DNA of 64,000 nucleotides from Elymus sibiricus (Eukaryota; Streptophyta; Magnoliopsida; Poales; Poaceae), in assembly GCA_039707655.1 (NCBI GenBank), contig CM077666.1, positions 307,112,166 through 307,176,165 on the forward strand, in the 5' to 3' direction. The position numbers and the translations under genes are program-made. Below the pieces are notes generated by a model that saw only the letters and a list, made by a program, of their open reading frames with translations, had not been told where the DNA came from and ran no database searches. Of the stretch, positions 46,972-58,039 are shown piece by piece; the first letter of the stretch is position 1; every line of letters begins with the position of its first letter.

Positions 46972-47631
46972 ATGCCGGGGAGAGAAGACGAGGCCTCCGC
47001 CGACGAGGAGAGCTCGCAGTGCAGCAGCGGCTGCCAGTCCGGCTGGACCCTGTACCTGGAGCATTCCGGGTCAGGCCAGCAGCAACGTCGCACGCTGCCG
47101 TACGTGCAGCCCGGCGACGTCCTGAGGCAGATGCTGCCGCAGGCGGAATACTCCGACGACGAGGAGGAGGAGGACTCCATGGTCTCCGACGCGTCCTCCG
47201 GCCTGCCGCCGCACCTGCGCGACGAAGAGGAGGAGCTGCTGCAAGTGCGAGGTCAGATCAGCATGCTTTCACAGCAACGTCGGTCCGCCTTGGGCGGCGA
47301 CCAATGCCACTCCGGCAGGGGTGGCGGTCGTCGCAGCGCGAGCCTCTCTGGCTCCCGTTCCTTCATCTCCACAAGGTCTCGTAGTTCGGGCGAGATGATG
47401 AGGAGCAGGAAGAAGAGGAGGGCCGTCGTCCAACGGCAGGATGAGCCGACGACGCGTCGCCATGGTGTCTTTGACGACGACGATCTCCACGACACCGCGA
47501 GTTCGTCCGGCGTCGTTGCTCCGGCGGCAGTGGTGGAAGCTATGAAGGATGGTATGGACCTGCAGCCAAGCTGCGCCTTCTCGGTTCGAAGCACCGGCAT
47601 GCAGGGTCTCGCGATGCTGCACCATAACTGA
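46972..47631 (+). CDS. SOB FIVE-LIKE (SOFL) protein
   Basis: A single-exon frame of 219 aa carries both signature motifs of the plant SOB5/SOFL family. The A motif is SGCQSGWTLYLE at residues 19-30. The B motif is EDSMVSDASSGLPPH at residues 67-81, preceded by an acidic run (DDEEEED). The remainder is low-complexity and basic, with RSRKKRR near residue 141 as a possible nuclear signal. Family knowledge: SOB5 and SOFL1/2 of Arabidopsis raise cytokinin levels or responses; the biochemical activity is unknown. The ATG at 46972 is the first in the predicted leader and gives the full acidic N-terminus. The gene looks intact and sits alone between repeats. No intron is needed for the frame, though some family members have one near the end. 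Confidence 0.85.
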   Translation: MPGREDEASADEESSQCSSGCQSGWTLYLEHSGSGQQQRRTLPYVQPGDVLRQMLPQAEYSDDEEEEDSMVSDASSGLPPHLRDEEEELLQVRGQISMLSQQRRSALGGDQCHSGRGGGRRSASLSGSRSFISTRSRSSGEMMRSRKKRRAVVQRQDEPTTRRHGVFDDDDLHDTASSSGVVAPAAVVEAMKDGMDLQPSCAFSVRSTGMQGLAMLHHN

Positions 47632-48800
47632 TGAAGTAGCTAGCTAGGGAACGAGAAAGGCCTTGTTTTGTCGGCCGCATGTATAACCAGATCGCTCATA
47701 GCCTCACAGCTCACCTAGCTTGTTTGTTCCAAGTTATATGTACGTAAGCAAACCGTCCGCAGTCGAAACAAGAACCAACAGTTTTGATCCATCTTGTTGT
47801 ACTAGTTTTCATTACTAAGTTCTGCTTATTTACTTTGCGTGTGTGCTTGTGCTTCCAATATGATTGATGCCACCATACTTGGGCCTTCTGAGCTGCACGT
47901 GCTTCCAACGAAACGCAGGCGCACATACATTCTGGAGAAATTTCTGAAAATTCATGCAGTGATTATGAAAAGCTTTAGGTCTACTTCCTTTTTATTTTCC
48001 CATCTCGACAATGTGAAACATGTCTGAGCCAGCCAGAAAACGCCAATATCTTATCTTGAACCCATCTCGCCTAAAGAATCTCCAATCGTACGGAGGGAAG
48101 TTTGAGAGAATGGCCTGCATAAATGGTGCTACTGTAGAGCCTCTGTTCTGTAGTCAGGTGGCGTTCCGATTTTTCTGCTCCATGTACATTCGTTTAGTTT
48201 GTATAATAGTTATTCTTACATTACTTTCACGGAAGAAAATGTATTTACAGTTGAATATGTTTCTTAATGACAGTAGTAACCAAGAGGCAAGCGCTGAAAA
48301 GGTCGTGAAAACAAAACACTTGATCGATAGCCAGATAGTGACCATAATATTGTGGTGGTTGAGGCCATTTGTTTTGATGAGGCCTTGGTTTTGTAAGAAA
48401 CAAGTTTGGATTAGTTTGGTCCTTTCTTGAAACAAATTGCAAGTTTAGCCCCTTTTATCACTATTGTCATTTGTAGCACCAACGAACGAAGATGGCGCTG
48501 AGGTTACGCTGAACAGTGCCAACATGACAAAGTTTTCGGCACCGAATCATTTGTCACGTTATGATTTTATATCTGTAGTGATTTGTTTGAAGAATTAACA
48601 TGGGTACCAGTTTTTGACAAGTTTCAGTTTCTAGGACTCTAATTGGCTTAACCCTCTAATTAAGCAACCTTTTTATAAGACCATGTATTCTACCTGTCTT
48701 GCAGGAGCGAAAGTTCCTATCTACCGTGAGCTCAACAGCATCCGTGGTGCAAAAATTCTAAATATTTGGGGAACAAACATGGTTGAGGGCGTGCAAATTT
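47632..48800. other. 3' flank of SOFL gene and intergenic DNA
   Basis: The first 150-200 bases are the probable SOFL 3' UTR. Beyond that is AT-rich DNA with no recognisable gene or bounded repeat. Confidence 0.45.
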
Positions 48801-49600
48801 TCTTTTTTGCGAAAAAGTCCCTGGATTATATTGAAGATCCACCTGCAGTACAAAGCACCCCAGCAATAAAAGAAATTACAACTAGGTCCCTTGACCAACA
48901 AACAATGAACACCACCGCCGGCACGAGACGCAGACGCGCCGCTGCCACCGCCGCCGCTCCTCCTGAGCCGGCATGACCTTGAATCGAGCGGTGATCTTGC
49001 AGTCGGGAAGTCTCCGGTCTAAGGCCCGAAGACCAGCGCACCAACAGGGAATCCATCGCCGGCGAAGCTCCACGACAATCCAGACACTCAGAGCAGCTCC
49101 CGTACATGCTGCAGAGCGAGCTGACGACGAGCGCCACCGCACCACAGCACCACCCCCAGAACCTCCATGGCGAGAACAGAGCCCAACTCACCATGGCGAA
49201 GATGGAGACGGGGGACAAAAACTCCAACAGCACGACGACGCCTCCGCCACGACCGCCGCGCCTGGAGAACACCAGCTCACACCAACCCGACGACGCCGAC
49301 CACAGAGGAATCGACGACGCAGGACAACCTCCGCCGGATCCGCCGCTCCCTCCAACGCCAGACGCCGGAGCAAGCCGCCCAAATCCGCGGCACCAAAAAG
49401 CCCCACCGGTTCGACGGAACCGGGAGGCGACAAAGCCACCCACACACCAGCCAGCAGATCCACGACGCCACCATGGGATTTTCGCCAAGAACTAACATCC
49501 GCAATGCTTTAGAAGAAAAATCGAACCTCCGAAATGCTTCAAAAATGGTTGATCACCGATTTTGTACCACAAAAGTCATTTCTTCATGAAAAATTAAAAA
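48801..49600 (-). other. Probable minus-strand retroelement fragment, GC-rich
   Basis: The minus strand shows a G/W/C-rich frame (49488 down to 48826) ending close to TTTTTCGCAAAAAAGAAAA, which looks like an A-tail on that strand. Codon use is low-complexity and no domain is visible, so I read it as untranslated LINE 5' or 3' sequence rather than a gene. I could not find a target duplication. Confidence 0.35.
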
Positions 49601-50870
49601 AATTGTCAAAATTATTCATATTTCTTTCGCTTTTTTTTTGGAGTTGACACGGTGCATGTGCACCCGGAGCCAAAACTCCACTTCCGGCTTTTGTTAAGCG
49701 TCCTAACAGGTTCCATGCAAACAAAAAAAAACCGAATCAACAGGTCTTGAAGGAATTTGGCCGGCGGATCCTGGCAAGGTTTTGGAGAGCATCTCCCAGC
49801 TTGCATTAACTTCTTATTAGACATTAACCTGCACTCACTTGCAAGCATGCACGAAACCATCCATACGTGTATGCATGCCAAGTTGCAAGACAGCAAGGTG
49901 AAAAGGACGTAGGCGCGGGAGGATAGAGACGCGAGGATGCTTCCTCCCTTGTTTCGCTCGGGCTCGATCCCGTCCCCGCCCCCGCCTCCGCCTCCGCCTC
50001 GTGCAGCGCAGCCACGTTTGACCCGGTCTCGCGGCCGGCGCACGCGTGCGTGGCGCCATGTGCGCGGACATCGGCAATGGCGACGCCACGCCACGCATCC
50101 ACGGCCGCGGCACATGCCGCTGCAGCCGGCCGTGGCCACTGGCCGTCGCGCCCGCGCGCACGGGGGCTCACGTGGCGCGCCGCATCTGCACGCGTGCGCA
50201 CGATCGGCTGCGGCGTCGGCGTGCTCACATGCGCCGTCCCGGCGCCCCAGCGCCCGCGCATGCGCCGCGGCGGTCTTCGATCGACGCTGTCCGTCTCTGA
50301 TCTGAATTCTCATGGAATGGTGCATCAGCTCTTGTTTATCCTCGCTGGTGCCCCGAACCCGATGCACATGCACGCGTATGTGCCGTGCTTTTCTGTTTTA
50401 TCCCGGTGCGTGCACGGAGTACAGTACAGCACTATAGCTAGAGATGAGCACGAATCCAAGGTAGTGGTGGTGGTATGATGCAATGCAAGTGCCTTCTCGC
50501 GGGAATCCGGGTCTCTCATATGGCATGGCACGCGGGACGGAGGCTGTCCATGTTAGATGACGTGGGGACCTGGACACCTGGTCGCGCCACCACAAAGTGG
50601 AGACCGCCAAACTGCTGGCTTGATCTATACCAAAGCAGCCCACAAGCCGAGCCGAGCTGGGATGTAGGTACAGTCGAGCCGTCCAAGTCGTTGTGTTTGG
50701 CATGCGCAAGGTCTCAGGCACTGCGACCCCCTTGTCGCCGCTCTTATTTCTGCTGGTCATGGGTGTGCTGGTTAGTGCTTAGAGCGTGTGGGGCCGATTA
50801 GAGCTTGGTCTGGTCTGTCCGTTCAGATTTTTTTAAGCATAAATCATAGAACAATTGTTCTACGGTAATT
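49601..50870. other. Intergenic with GC-rich island
   Basis: 49930-50290 is strongly GC-rich with a CCGCCT trinucleotide-type repeat (49976-50000). Frames are open on both strands without any recognisable domain. It could be the promoter or first exon of an unannotated gene or a repeat; I cannot decide. Confidence 0.35.
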
Positions 50871-50879
50871 TTTATTAAT

Positions 50880-51470
50880 ATAAAAGTAATATGTACAGGC
50901 TACAAGAAGAAAAAAAATAAATCAAAAACGGCATACAAGATGCACCAACTATCCAATCCCTGCCTTAGGTATCTCCATGATTCTATTTATGTAGGGCTTG
51001 TATCATCCCAGATTGGAATTAATCCAGTCTTCAAGGGCATGTTCATGCTTCTACTTGATTCTATGAATTAGCAGAGATAAATCTTTCTTGAGCAAGTACT
51101 TCCATGAGTTTCTGCAAGGGACTTCCTGCCTGAAAACCTTTCCACTTCTTAATATCCATGAGTTCCAACGTCCAACAATTATGATATCCATGGCCACACT
51201 TTGGGTAACCTCAGATGGGCAAGTAAGATATCATCATACATTAAGGTGCCTCTATGTCTAGTAGGGATAATAGTTGCCCAGCAGTCCTGTGCAAAAGAGC
51301 AGCCCTGGGCAAAAGAGCAATCCCAGAAGAAATACATGGAAGTTTCTTCAGCTCCCTCATTGCAGAAGACACAGTTATAGTAGTCCAACTGCAGCATATC
51401 TTTTGCCGCTTGAGTAGGCTTCTTGTGTCTGGACAGACGATGATGGATGCTGTCACACCGAGAGGGCCCT
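50880..51470 (-). pseudogene. LINE fragment, zf-RVT end
   Basis: On the minus strand LDYYNCVFCNEGAEETSMYFFWDCSFAQ (in parts, about 51390-51310) shows the C-x2-C...H-like pattern and following DCW of plant LINE zf-RVT regions. A duplicated GGGCAAAAGAGCA-type segment lies at about 51285-51325. Upstream residues (SLLKRQKI) are in another frame. It is decayed. Confidence 0.6.
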
Positions 51471-52016
51471 AAGAATATATTTTCATCGTCGGAGGAGCAA
51501 ATCCCAATCTCGAGCTATCTAGCCCCTCGTCATACGTTTCCGATGAACCCATAAGTTGCCGTTATGATCACCATGTTACAGATGACGTTGAAACAACCCC
51601 AAAATGCATCGGCCGGTATGGAGGGACTCGATACTCTCATGGTCTAAGGAATCATACATACATTAACTCCCATGTTATGGACTATAGACTTCAGACGATG
51701 TAATCTCTAAGTATAACAAACAACTTGGGTCAATTCAACACGAGTGTTCTACCGACATCATGCTCTTAAATGTTGATGTCATTATTTTCATGCCCATGAT
51801 CAGGAAAACAGAACCATCACTCAACACTTGATCTAGTCCTAGAGGCAAGACTAGGAATCTTGTTTTACCGCTTATAACTCTACACATGCTCATGAGTTTC
51901 CTCTGAATCGCATATTCGAGAACCATAACAATTATAGCATAGAATATAAACATTAATCATAAACCTGGAAATAAATAATAACATAGTTATTATTGCCTCT
52001 AGGGCATATTTCCAAT
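51471..52016 (-). mobile_element. BARE/Angela/WIS-type Copia LTR fragment
   Basis: Read on the minus strand it begins near 52016 with GGAAATATGCCCTAGAGGC, the well-known start of the BARE/Angela/WIS LTRs (normally after TGTT). It continues for about 550 bp, a third of a full LTR, before breaking off. No second LTR or internal region is present. Confidence 0.8.
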
Positions 52017-52640
52017 AGAGATACAAACAATTAAAGGAGGTCTTGAGGATGGAAGATGGATTCAGAATATCAGAGGCACCCCTGCGGTGCAGACATTGGT
52101 TGAATCTCTCGAATTATGGAAGGAAATACGTGATGGCACTGTCCTTGGAAATCTAATTCGAATGGTGTGTACTCTACACGTTCTGCATATTTTTCCTGGA
52201 TCCTCTGAAGGAGAAGTATTTCACTTGACTAGTTATGAGAGATAGACCGAGGGAAACAGATCATTTGGCGCGAAGGGGGTGTGTTGCGTGATCATGAGCC
52301 ATAATCGATCAATCACCTATGTGGTGCACTAGGGATATGTGATTTTCTCTCGTAAGCTTGAGGGGGGGGGGGGGGGGAGGGCGGGGTCAGCATATTGGCT
52401 CCTCATCATGGCTTTTCTACTTTGGATTGGTGGTGTTACATCTAGTCAATGATTTCGAGGAAGCGGCGGCTTAAAAAGATGTCCACATTGATCATTGTTG
52501 GGGCGAGGAAGTTGCAGTTAGAATGGAATGCTAGAGTCTTCCAGAGCAAGTCCTCGACCATGGCGGTCATCGATATCCTTGCAATGGAGTAATTCAACTT
52601 GTTGTGGATGGCAGCCGAACAGTCGACATGATTTGCTGAG
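52017..52640 (+). pseudogene. LINE 3' fragment, plus strand
   Basis: LQLEWNARVFQSKSSTMAVIDILAMEX and LLWMAAEQST (52505-52630, in two pieces) match the C-terminal RKERNARVF...AL.W.AAG pattern of plant LINE ORF2. Upstream is uninformative and holds a run of 16 G (52362-52377). Confidence 0.5.
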
Positions 52641-52899
52641 GATTAGCATAGTCTACCAGTGGCGGTAGGGTATTCCAAGTTTTTGGAATCCATTCTTGTA
52701 GTTAACAAATTCTCTTTTCTGCAAATCTTAATGAAAATGACAAGCAACGATTGTTGCTTGTTCGTGAAAAATTGCATAACGTTAGTAGGGATACATGCTA
52801 TGGGAGGGGGGGAGGTGAGCCAAAGAATGGTGCCCACTCTCCAACAAAGTAGCAGATTTAACCAAATAATAGGCTTCTACACAGCATTCCCGATGCTCA

Positions 52900-53510
52900 T
52901 GGCCAAGGTAAACATCCTAAAACATTGCCTTATTCGCCAAGAATTCCTTCACGATCACGCCATAGACACTAGCTACTTGTACCTTTGTTATGTTTAGGTC
53001 CAAGCCAAGGGATAAAACCTCATTGCACACAATCGCTTCTAATGTAGCTGGGTAAGTGGGGTCCTCAAAGATCACCATTGAGGCTCCCAAGTACCGGCCC
53101 TCCGAGCTCCCGCAAATAGCACTTATATCTCCCTTCTTCCCAGCTTGGTTGATAGCACCATCAACGTTGATTTTAACACTTCCCATGATAGGAGCCTTCT
53201 AGCTAGGTTTGGCGGGTCAATGATTGTGCACCAACACATAAGTTTTCTTCTGTGGTATCGAAGTCTGCAATAAAGACTGAATGAAGGTAAAGATCGATGG
53301 GAGACTCTAAAATTGTTGGTCATGGATCGCCTTGCTTCGATCCCACCATATAGACCATCGAGTTACAAGAACTCGAAACCACCTTAGAGTGAGAAACTGC
53401 ATCAATAAGTTCAGATAACCATAATTTTGGATCTTGTTGCTTGCACTCATATACAAATTGGACCAAGTCTTCCTCCATCAAAGTGCACACGGCCTTAGCC
53501 ATATTGCACT
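52900..53510 (-). pseudogene. LINE RNase H fragment, minus strand
   Basis: The minus strand encodes GSVKINVDGAINQAGKKG and GASMVIFEDPTYPATLEAIVC (53186-52917), an RVT_3/RNase H-like region. Upstream is a helical segment (MEEDLVQFVYECKQ, 53502-53320) separated by a frame change. It is similar to the LINE fragment at 55263-55735. Confidence 0.65.
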
Positions 53511-53779
53511 CAATAAGTGAATGATGCTAGGAATCCGACGCAGTATTGCAAATCGAACATGCGAGCGAGCAGGAGGCGAGCGAGTATTGCTGGGCTGGGC
53601 CCATGCCGGGTTGTGCCCTGTGCGTTGTTTGCGCATCTGGTGCTATAAACGATGAAGAGGCACTAACCCGAGACCTCGTATGTGAAACCCGCAGGCGGCA
53701 AATAGAGGTGGAGACACATGGAGGCGCTAATAGGCTGACCCACTCTGACGCTCAGTTACATAGGTTTGCCTTGCCTTTT

Positions 53780-54330
53780 CTTTGGTCTTTAGTCATTTTT
53801 TCTCCTAAAACCCCGTCTGCTCTACTTTTTAAAGTCATCCAAATAAAAAAAACAATTTTGAGAAATAAGAAAATTCAGTGTGCATTTAAAAAAGTGTGTA
53901 TTCGAAAAAAAGTTCACCATATATTGAAAAAACGTTCATTATATATTAAAAAATGTTCATCGTGTATCTTAAAAAATTCATTATGTATTTGACAAATGTT
54001 CACTGTATATAAAAAAGATCAGTTTCTTTTTAAGAAAAATTGACCATAAATTTTAAAAGTTTGGTATGTATTGAAAAACATTCACCATATATTAATAAAA
54101 TGTTGAATATATATTATAGAAAAATATGTAAAAGGAAAAAACCCAGAAGAAAAAACAGAACTAAAAAGAGAAAAAATGAAAACCAAAATGTTAAAATAAA
54201 AAAACGAAATAAAAAAAATCAAAACAGAAAATTACATAAGAAAAAAAAAACAAAAGACACCCAACATCCAGTGAAAAAACAGAAATAAAAAACCTGATGT
54301 AAAAAAACAGAAATAAAAACTTGAAGCCAG
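53780..54330. repeat. AT-rich degenerate repeat with TTCATTATGTATT units
   Basis: AAAATGTTCATCGTGTATT-type units of about 25-30 bp are repeated between 53880 and 54110, then an A-rich stretch of AGAAAAAA/CAGAAATAAAAA. It is non-coding; open frames there are lysine runs. Confidence 0.6.
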
Positions 54331-54659
54331 TGAACGAATGCAGCACGCACGCTATCGAATTGGCAAGGTCACCTCCATGGGTTGCGGGTGAAGTCACCAC
54401 TATTTGCTGCGTGCGAGAGTCACATACTATCCACCCGCTACTGTGACCTCCTATTGGGCGCGTTAAGCGCCAGTTTGTTGATGCAGCACACAGGGTCACG
54501 AGCGCATGGGCAGGCCCATAACTGGCCGCGTTCCTCCCTCGCTTGCACGCACTACTCACTTGTCTATAGATCGCATTTTTTTTCGTTCGTTCTCTGGAAA
54601 AATCTTTTGGTCCACGAAGAAAAAACCGGAATGATTCTTTTAGTATTTCAAAATTTGGT

Positions 54660-55092
54660 GAGATAAAAAAATGTTCACGGGTTTAAAAAAATCTCACAAA
54701 TTAGAAAAAAGTTCATCGATTTTTTTTGAAAGAAGTTCGTTGATTTTGAAGAAAAGTTCACAAATTTGAAAAAAAGTTCATTGATTTTGGAAAAAGTTCA
54801 TTGATTTTGAAAAAAAATCATCAATTTTTAGAAAAGTTCATTGATTTTGAAAAAAATTCATCGATTTTTTAAAAAAGTTCACGAATTCGAAAGAAAGTTC
54901 ATTGATTTTGAAAAACAAATTGCGAAATTGAAAAAGTTCATGCATTTAGCAAAACAAAAAGAAAAAAAGGAAACAGAAAAAAGAAAAAAATGAAAAATAA
55001 AAAAACAAACAAAACCGTTCCAAAAAAAGAGAAAAAAAGGAACAAAAGACGAAAAAAGAAAAAAAGAAGGAAGAAAGAAGAAAAGGCTGAAA
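54660..55092. repeat. AAAGTTCATTGATTTTGA repeat array
   Basis: About ten units of roughly 20-22 bp (AAAGTTCATTGATTTTGAA and variants with AATTC or AATTTG) between 54690 and 54930, followed by an A/G-rich tract. Confidence 0.75.
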
Positions 55093-55238
55093 AAGATGTA
55101 AGTAATCACATCAGATGAGGGTGGGTGGTTGGTTACTCGTAGAAGTATCATGTTGAGCATAATGCGCCGAAAGAGGCCAGCCAGCCTTAACTATGGGGGA
55201 TTTAACATCCTTGGCATGGACAGATGGGCTTGCCCTTA

Positions 55239-55975
55239 GTCACCACATGTGGCTAGGCTACCTAACCAAGTGGATCGCGCCTAAGAAGGAAGTAGTGAAG
55301 ATCAACGTGGATGGCGGCCTTTCTCGCCAAGGCAATGCAGGTGCAGCGACAGTAATCTGTAGAGACATAGTTGGATGTTTCCTGGGGGCCTCCGCAGTTA
55401 CATTCGACGGACTACTTGATCCTCCATGTTTGGAGGCGCAAGCATGCAATGAGGCCCTACCTCTTGCCAAAGATCTCAACCTACGCAAAGTGATGATTGC
55501 TCGGACTGCCTTGAGGTTTTTTACAAGCATCAACAAAGGTGCAGACTCAGTCTACGCGCCGGTTCTCAATGAAATACATCATCGTATGAAGGAATTTGAT
55601 GAAGTTTGCTTTCGGTTTGAGCCTCGTGAGTCAAATGCTAAAGCTTCTTCGACTCTTGTAACTGGGCGCCATTTGTGGCTAGGGGTAGTGCCTGACATCA
55701 TTTGTATACCGAACACTTTGATCATCATTGAGTAAAATCCCTAGTTAACCTAAAAAAACCCTAACTAGACATGGTGGTGGTCTTTTATTCGTCCCTGTAA
55801 ATAATATTGTGACGGTGCAATAAAGAGCTTCAGTGTTTGTCTCAAAAAAACTGCGGCTAGGCTACCACCATGACCCATTCTGTATTCCTATGAATTTCCC
55901 TCTGAAACTTCTCAAAAGATAAAAATAACTTCCCTCTGAATCAATAAAGTATCCTTTACCGCTCAAAAAAAAAAG
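55239..55975 (+). mobile_element. Short LINE tail carrying a second LINE insertion
   Basis: AGATGGGCTTGCCCTTA (55222-55238) recurs as AGATGGGATTGCCCTTA at 55976-55992, next to a ten-base A-tail. The outer insert, without the inner one, is only about 130 bp and ends TTACCGCTC plus A-tail. The single mismatch in the duplication suggests age. Confidence 0.7.
55263..55854 (+). mobile_element. Inner 5'-truncated LINE with RNase H domain
   Basis: GGCTAGGCTACC flanks it at 55251-55262 and 55855-55866; the second copy is four bases after an A-tail (55844-55850). The insert opens directly in an RNase H-like (RVT_3) frame, VVKINVDGGLSRQGNAGAA, ends HLWLGVVPDIICIP with a stop at 55733-55735, and has a 110-bp 3' UTR. 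The frame is open, but with no promoter or RT it is a dead end-fragment. Confidence 0.8.
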
Positions 55976-56197
55976 AGATGGGATTGCCCTTAAAAGTTAC
56001 AGATGGACTGATTCTACATCCCTTGACTTGGTCAAATGTTGAATAACCAGCGCACTAGCGAAATTAGTCGTGCTTTCGTCAGCACTAGCAAATTGTAGCA
56101 TGGATTTGAGTCAGAACCTCCAAAGCCTATACAACAGTAATACTGCTCCATATATTTCTTGACGGAGCAACAGTGCCACTAAGGCCCGCCTGGATTT

Positions 56198-56501
56198 TTT
56201 TTTTGAACACAGTACAGACGCAAGCGTTCATATACACGTGCATACACTCACCTCTATGAACGCACACACGCATACCCTACCCCTATGAGCACCTCCGAGA
56301 GACTGAGCCGGCATATCATCTTGAAATTTACGAAGTCACCGTAGGCACCTCGTCGTCGACGGGAACGTCTCCTCCCACTGAATGCGCATCGCCGGAAATC
56401 CTGAAATAAATCCAGGAATAAATGCAAGCACCAGGATTTGAACCCTGGTGGGCTGGGGATACCACAGTCCCTGTAACCATCCAACCACAGGTTGGTTTGC
56501 A
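56198..56501 (-). mobile_element. Au SINE, complete, minus strand
   Basis: On the minus strand it starts AACCAACCTGTGGTTGG, has a tRNA-like Pol III promoter (A-box-like TGGTTACAGGGAC, B box GGTTCAAATCC) and ends CTGTACTGTGTTC plus an A-tail. The duplication GCCCGCCTGGATTT lies at 56184-56197 and 56502-56515. The sequence agrees along its length with the Au SINE family known from wheat and other angiosperms. It is short enough to be full length. Confidence 0.92.
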
Positions 56502-56515
56502 GCCCGCCTGGATTT

Positions 56516-57655
56516 ATAATCTACAAATGTATATTACCGGCCGCGGCGTTATTTCCGTACGTCCCAAATGAAAACGATGGCAGGAGGTCTGTATTGATTA
56601 CGGGGGTATTTAGGAGCAAACCGACAATCCAAACGGGGCCTAAGCGTACACTCTCTCTTTCGCTCTCGTTGGGTCAACCTACAAAATTACCATAGGCTTC
56701 GGTCGAAAATATACGGTGCATGAGGCAAGCGAGGACCGTGAACGTTTTAGTCGGTGAGTGAAGTTTGTCGGGGAGGGAACATGAAGGACGCTGGTGAATC
56801 CAGACCCCAGACTCGATGACAAGTGTGAAGAGCCGCCATGAAGCAGAAGAAAGGCGTGAAGAACCGACAGTGGAGCAGCAGGTGTCGCACGCTGTTTCCT
56901 CTGCCTGCGCCGCTGCCCAACACAAGACGCTGCAAATCCCGACCGACCGGCCGACCGTGTAGAAATCTCCCGTTCGGACCAGCCTTTTACGTGCCACACC
57001 TACCATGCAGCGGCTTCTCCAGGACGTGTTCCAACTCGTGCGTGCGTTAATTTGACCATACCAGTTTCGGCATGCAGCTCGAGTTTTAATTGGTCAGCAG
57101 TCTCGGTTCCATCATGAGACCAACAACCGGCCCCGCAGCCGCAGGGGTCAAATTTTGTGGTCCGTTTTTAGACTCGTAAAGTAATTCGTTCATGATCATT
57201 TGAGTCTATATTTGTTCATATTTCTCTTTTTTATCTAAATAAAATTTGTAAATATTCGAAACGCAATGTTCTCCGAAAGAAAGTAGACATAAATAAAAGG
57301 CAAAGAGTAATAACTCGCAAAAGCTATTTTGTTGTTGTTGTGGGGACGCAAAAGCCATTCTTTGAAATCGGTCGAAACATTTAAGACCAGAAACAATCCA
57401 TACACACACCGTCACCGATTGCTTGGAACAATGAACAAATTTTTTTGTACTCAAATAACATAGTTACAATCAGAGCTTTGTTGAATGGCCAGTTGATCTC
57501 TACAACGAAAGAATGATCCTATCTATCTATACCCCTCTACAACAAAGAGGCAAAAGAAAGAGAGAGCCTCGCATCTTTACATCTTGTAACCGAAGAAAAA
57601 CTGTGTGCTGCTTGATCGATTGCATGCATCCATGGCGCTGCTTCTGCTTGGTCGA
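56516..57655. other. Intergenic, 3' of peptide gene A
   Basis: No gene recognised. Frames around 56680-57006 overlap on both strands without domains. 57460-57655 would be the 3' UTR of the minus-strand peptide gene. Confidence 0.4.
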
Positions 57656-57823
57656 TTAGCAGCAGTGCGTGGGAGGGCTGGACCCTGATTTGAGGTCGCC
57701 GAGCATCTCCATCACCATCCCAATGCCGTCCCTGAGCCAGGCGTCCCCCTTCAACGTCCTCGCCGAGACGGCCATGACGTTGAGCATCTGCACCAAGAGC
57801 ACCACCAGCAGCACCGTCCTCAT
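57656..57823 (-). CDS. Small secreted peptide precursor A (THCC tail), 55 aa
   Basis: The frame begins at ATG 57823 and ends TAA at 57656. Residues 1-20 are strongly hydrophobic (MRTVLLVVLLVQMLNVMAVS), with a likely signal-peptidase site before ART. Then comes WLRDGIGMVMEMLGDLK and the terminal SGSSPPTHCC. Precursor B (59062-59262) has the same layout and matches at W-L, GIGMV, MLG, SGSS and THCC, which is strong evidence that both are real genes. An ATG at 57851 is upstream but out of frame; deleting one G from GGG at 57844-57847 would join it to this frame and give an N-terminus like that of B. A stop (TAG) lies just upstream in the coding frame. I do not recognise the family. The SGSSxxTH core faintly recalls the SGPS core of PIP/IDA-like peptides, but the CC end does not. 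Confidence 0.6.
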   Translation of the reverse strand: MRTVLLVVLLVQMLNVMAVSARTLKGDAWLRDGIGMVMEMLGDLKSGSSPPTHCC

Positions 57824-58028
57824 CAACGCCGTCGCGGTCGCCGCCCGCCATCGCTAGCTGTTGTTGCGGTGCAGACGGGAGACAGCAGGCTTTGATCTAG
57901 GGGCCGGGAGAAAAGATTGCCTTGGTTCGTGTTTAGTAGCTTGAGGTTCCGAGGTTCAGCAGGGCTTGTGAGACCTTGCTTTGGTTTGTTTCTGCTGAAT
58001 GGAGATGGGTAGATTTGCATGGTGGGTC

Positions 58029-58039
58029 TCGGTTTATAT
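58029..58039 (-). promoter_or_regulatory. TATA box of peptide gene A
   Basis: CTATATAAAC on the minus strand, about 210 bp upstream of the coding start, gives an expected transcript start near 58000. Confidence 0.6.

Noticed and set aside
48826..49488. 220-codon minus-strand frame rich in G, W, C and S
   Set aside because: No domain, strongly biased composition and an A-tail-like end nearby; it reads as GC-rich retroelement DNA, so no gene was called.
55193..55735. 180-codon open frame as a host RNase H-like gene
   Set aside because: The target duplication at 55251-55262 falls inside it, so its first part is flanking DNA and the rest a LINE fragment.
56254..56484. 76-codon minus-strand frame, and a possible tRNA from its B box
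   Set aside because: Both belong to the Au SINE; the tRNA-like promoter is part of the SINE and no cloverleaf is complete.
57537..57851. 104-codon frame MAGGDRDG... on the minus strand over peptide gene A
   Set aside because: It starts at the first ATG but its sequence is low-complexity, and only the overlapping frame is conserved with gene B.
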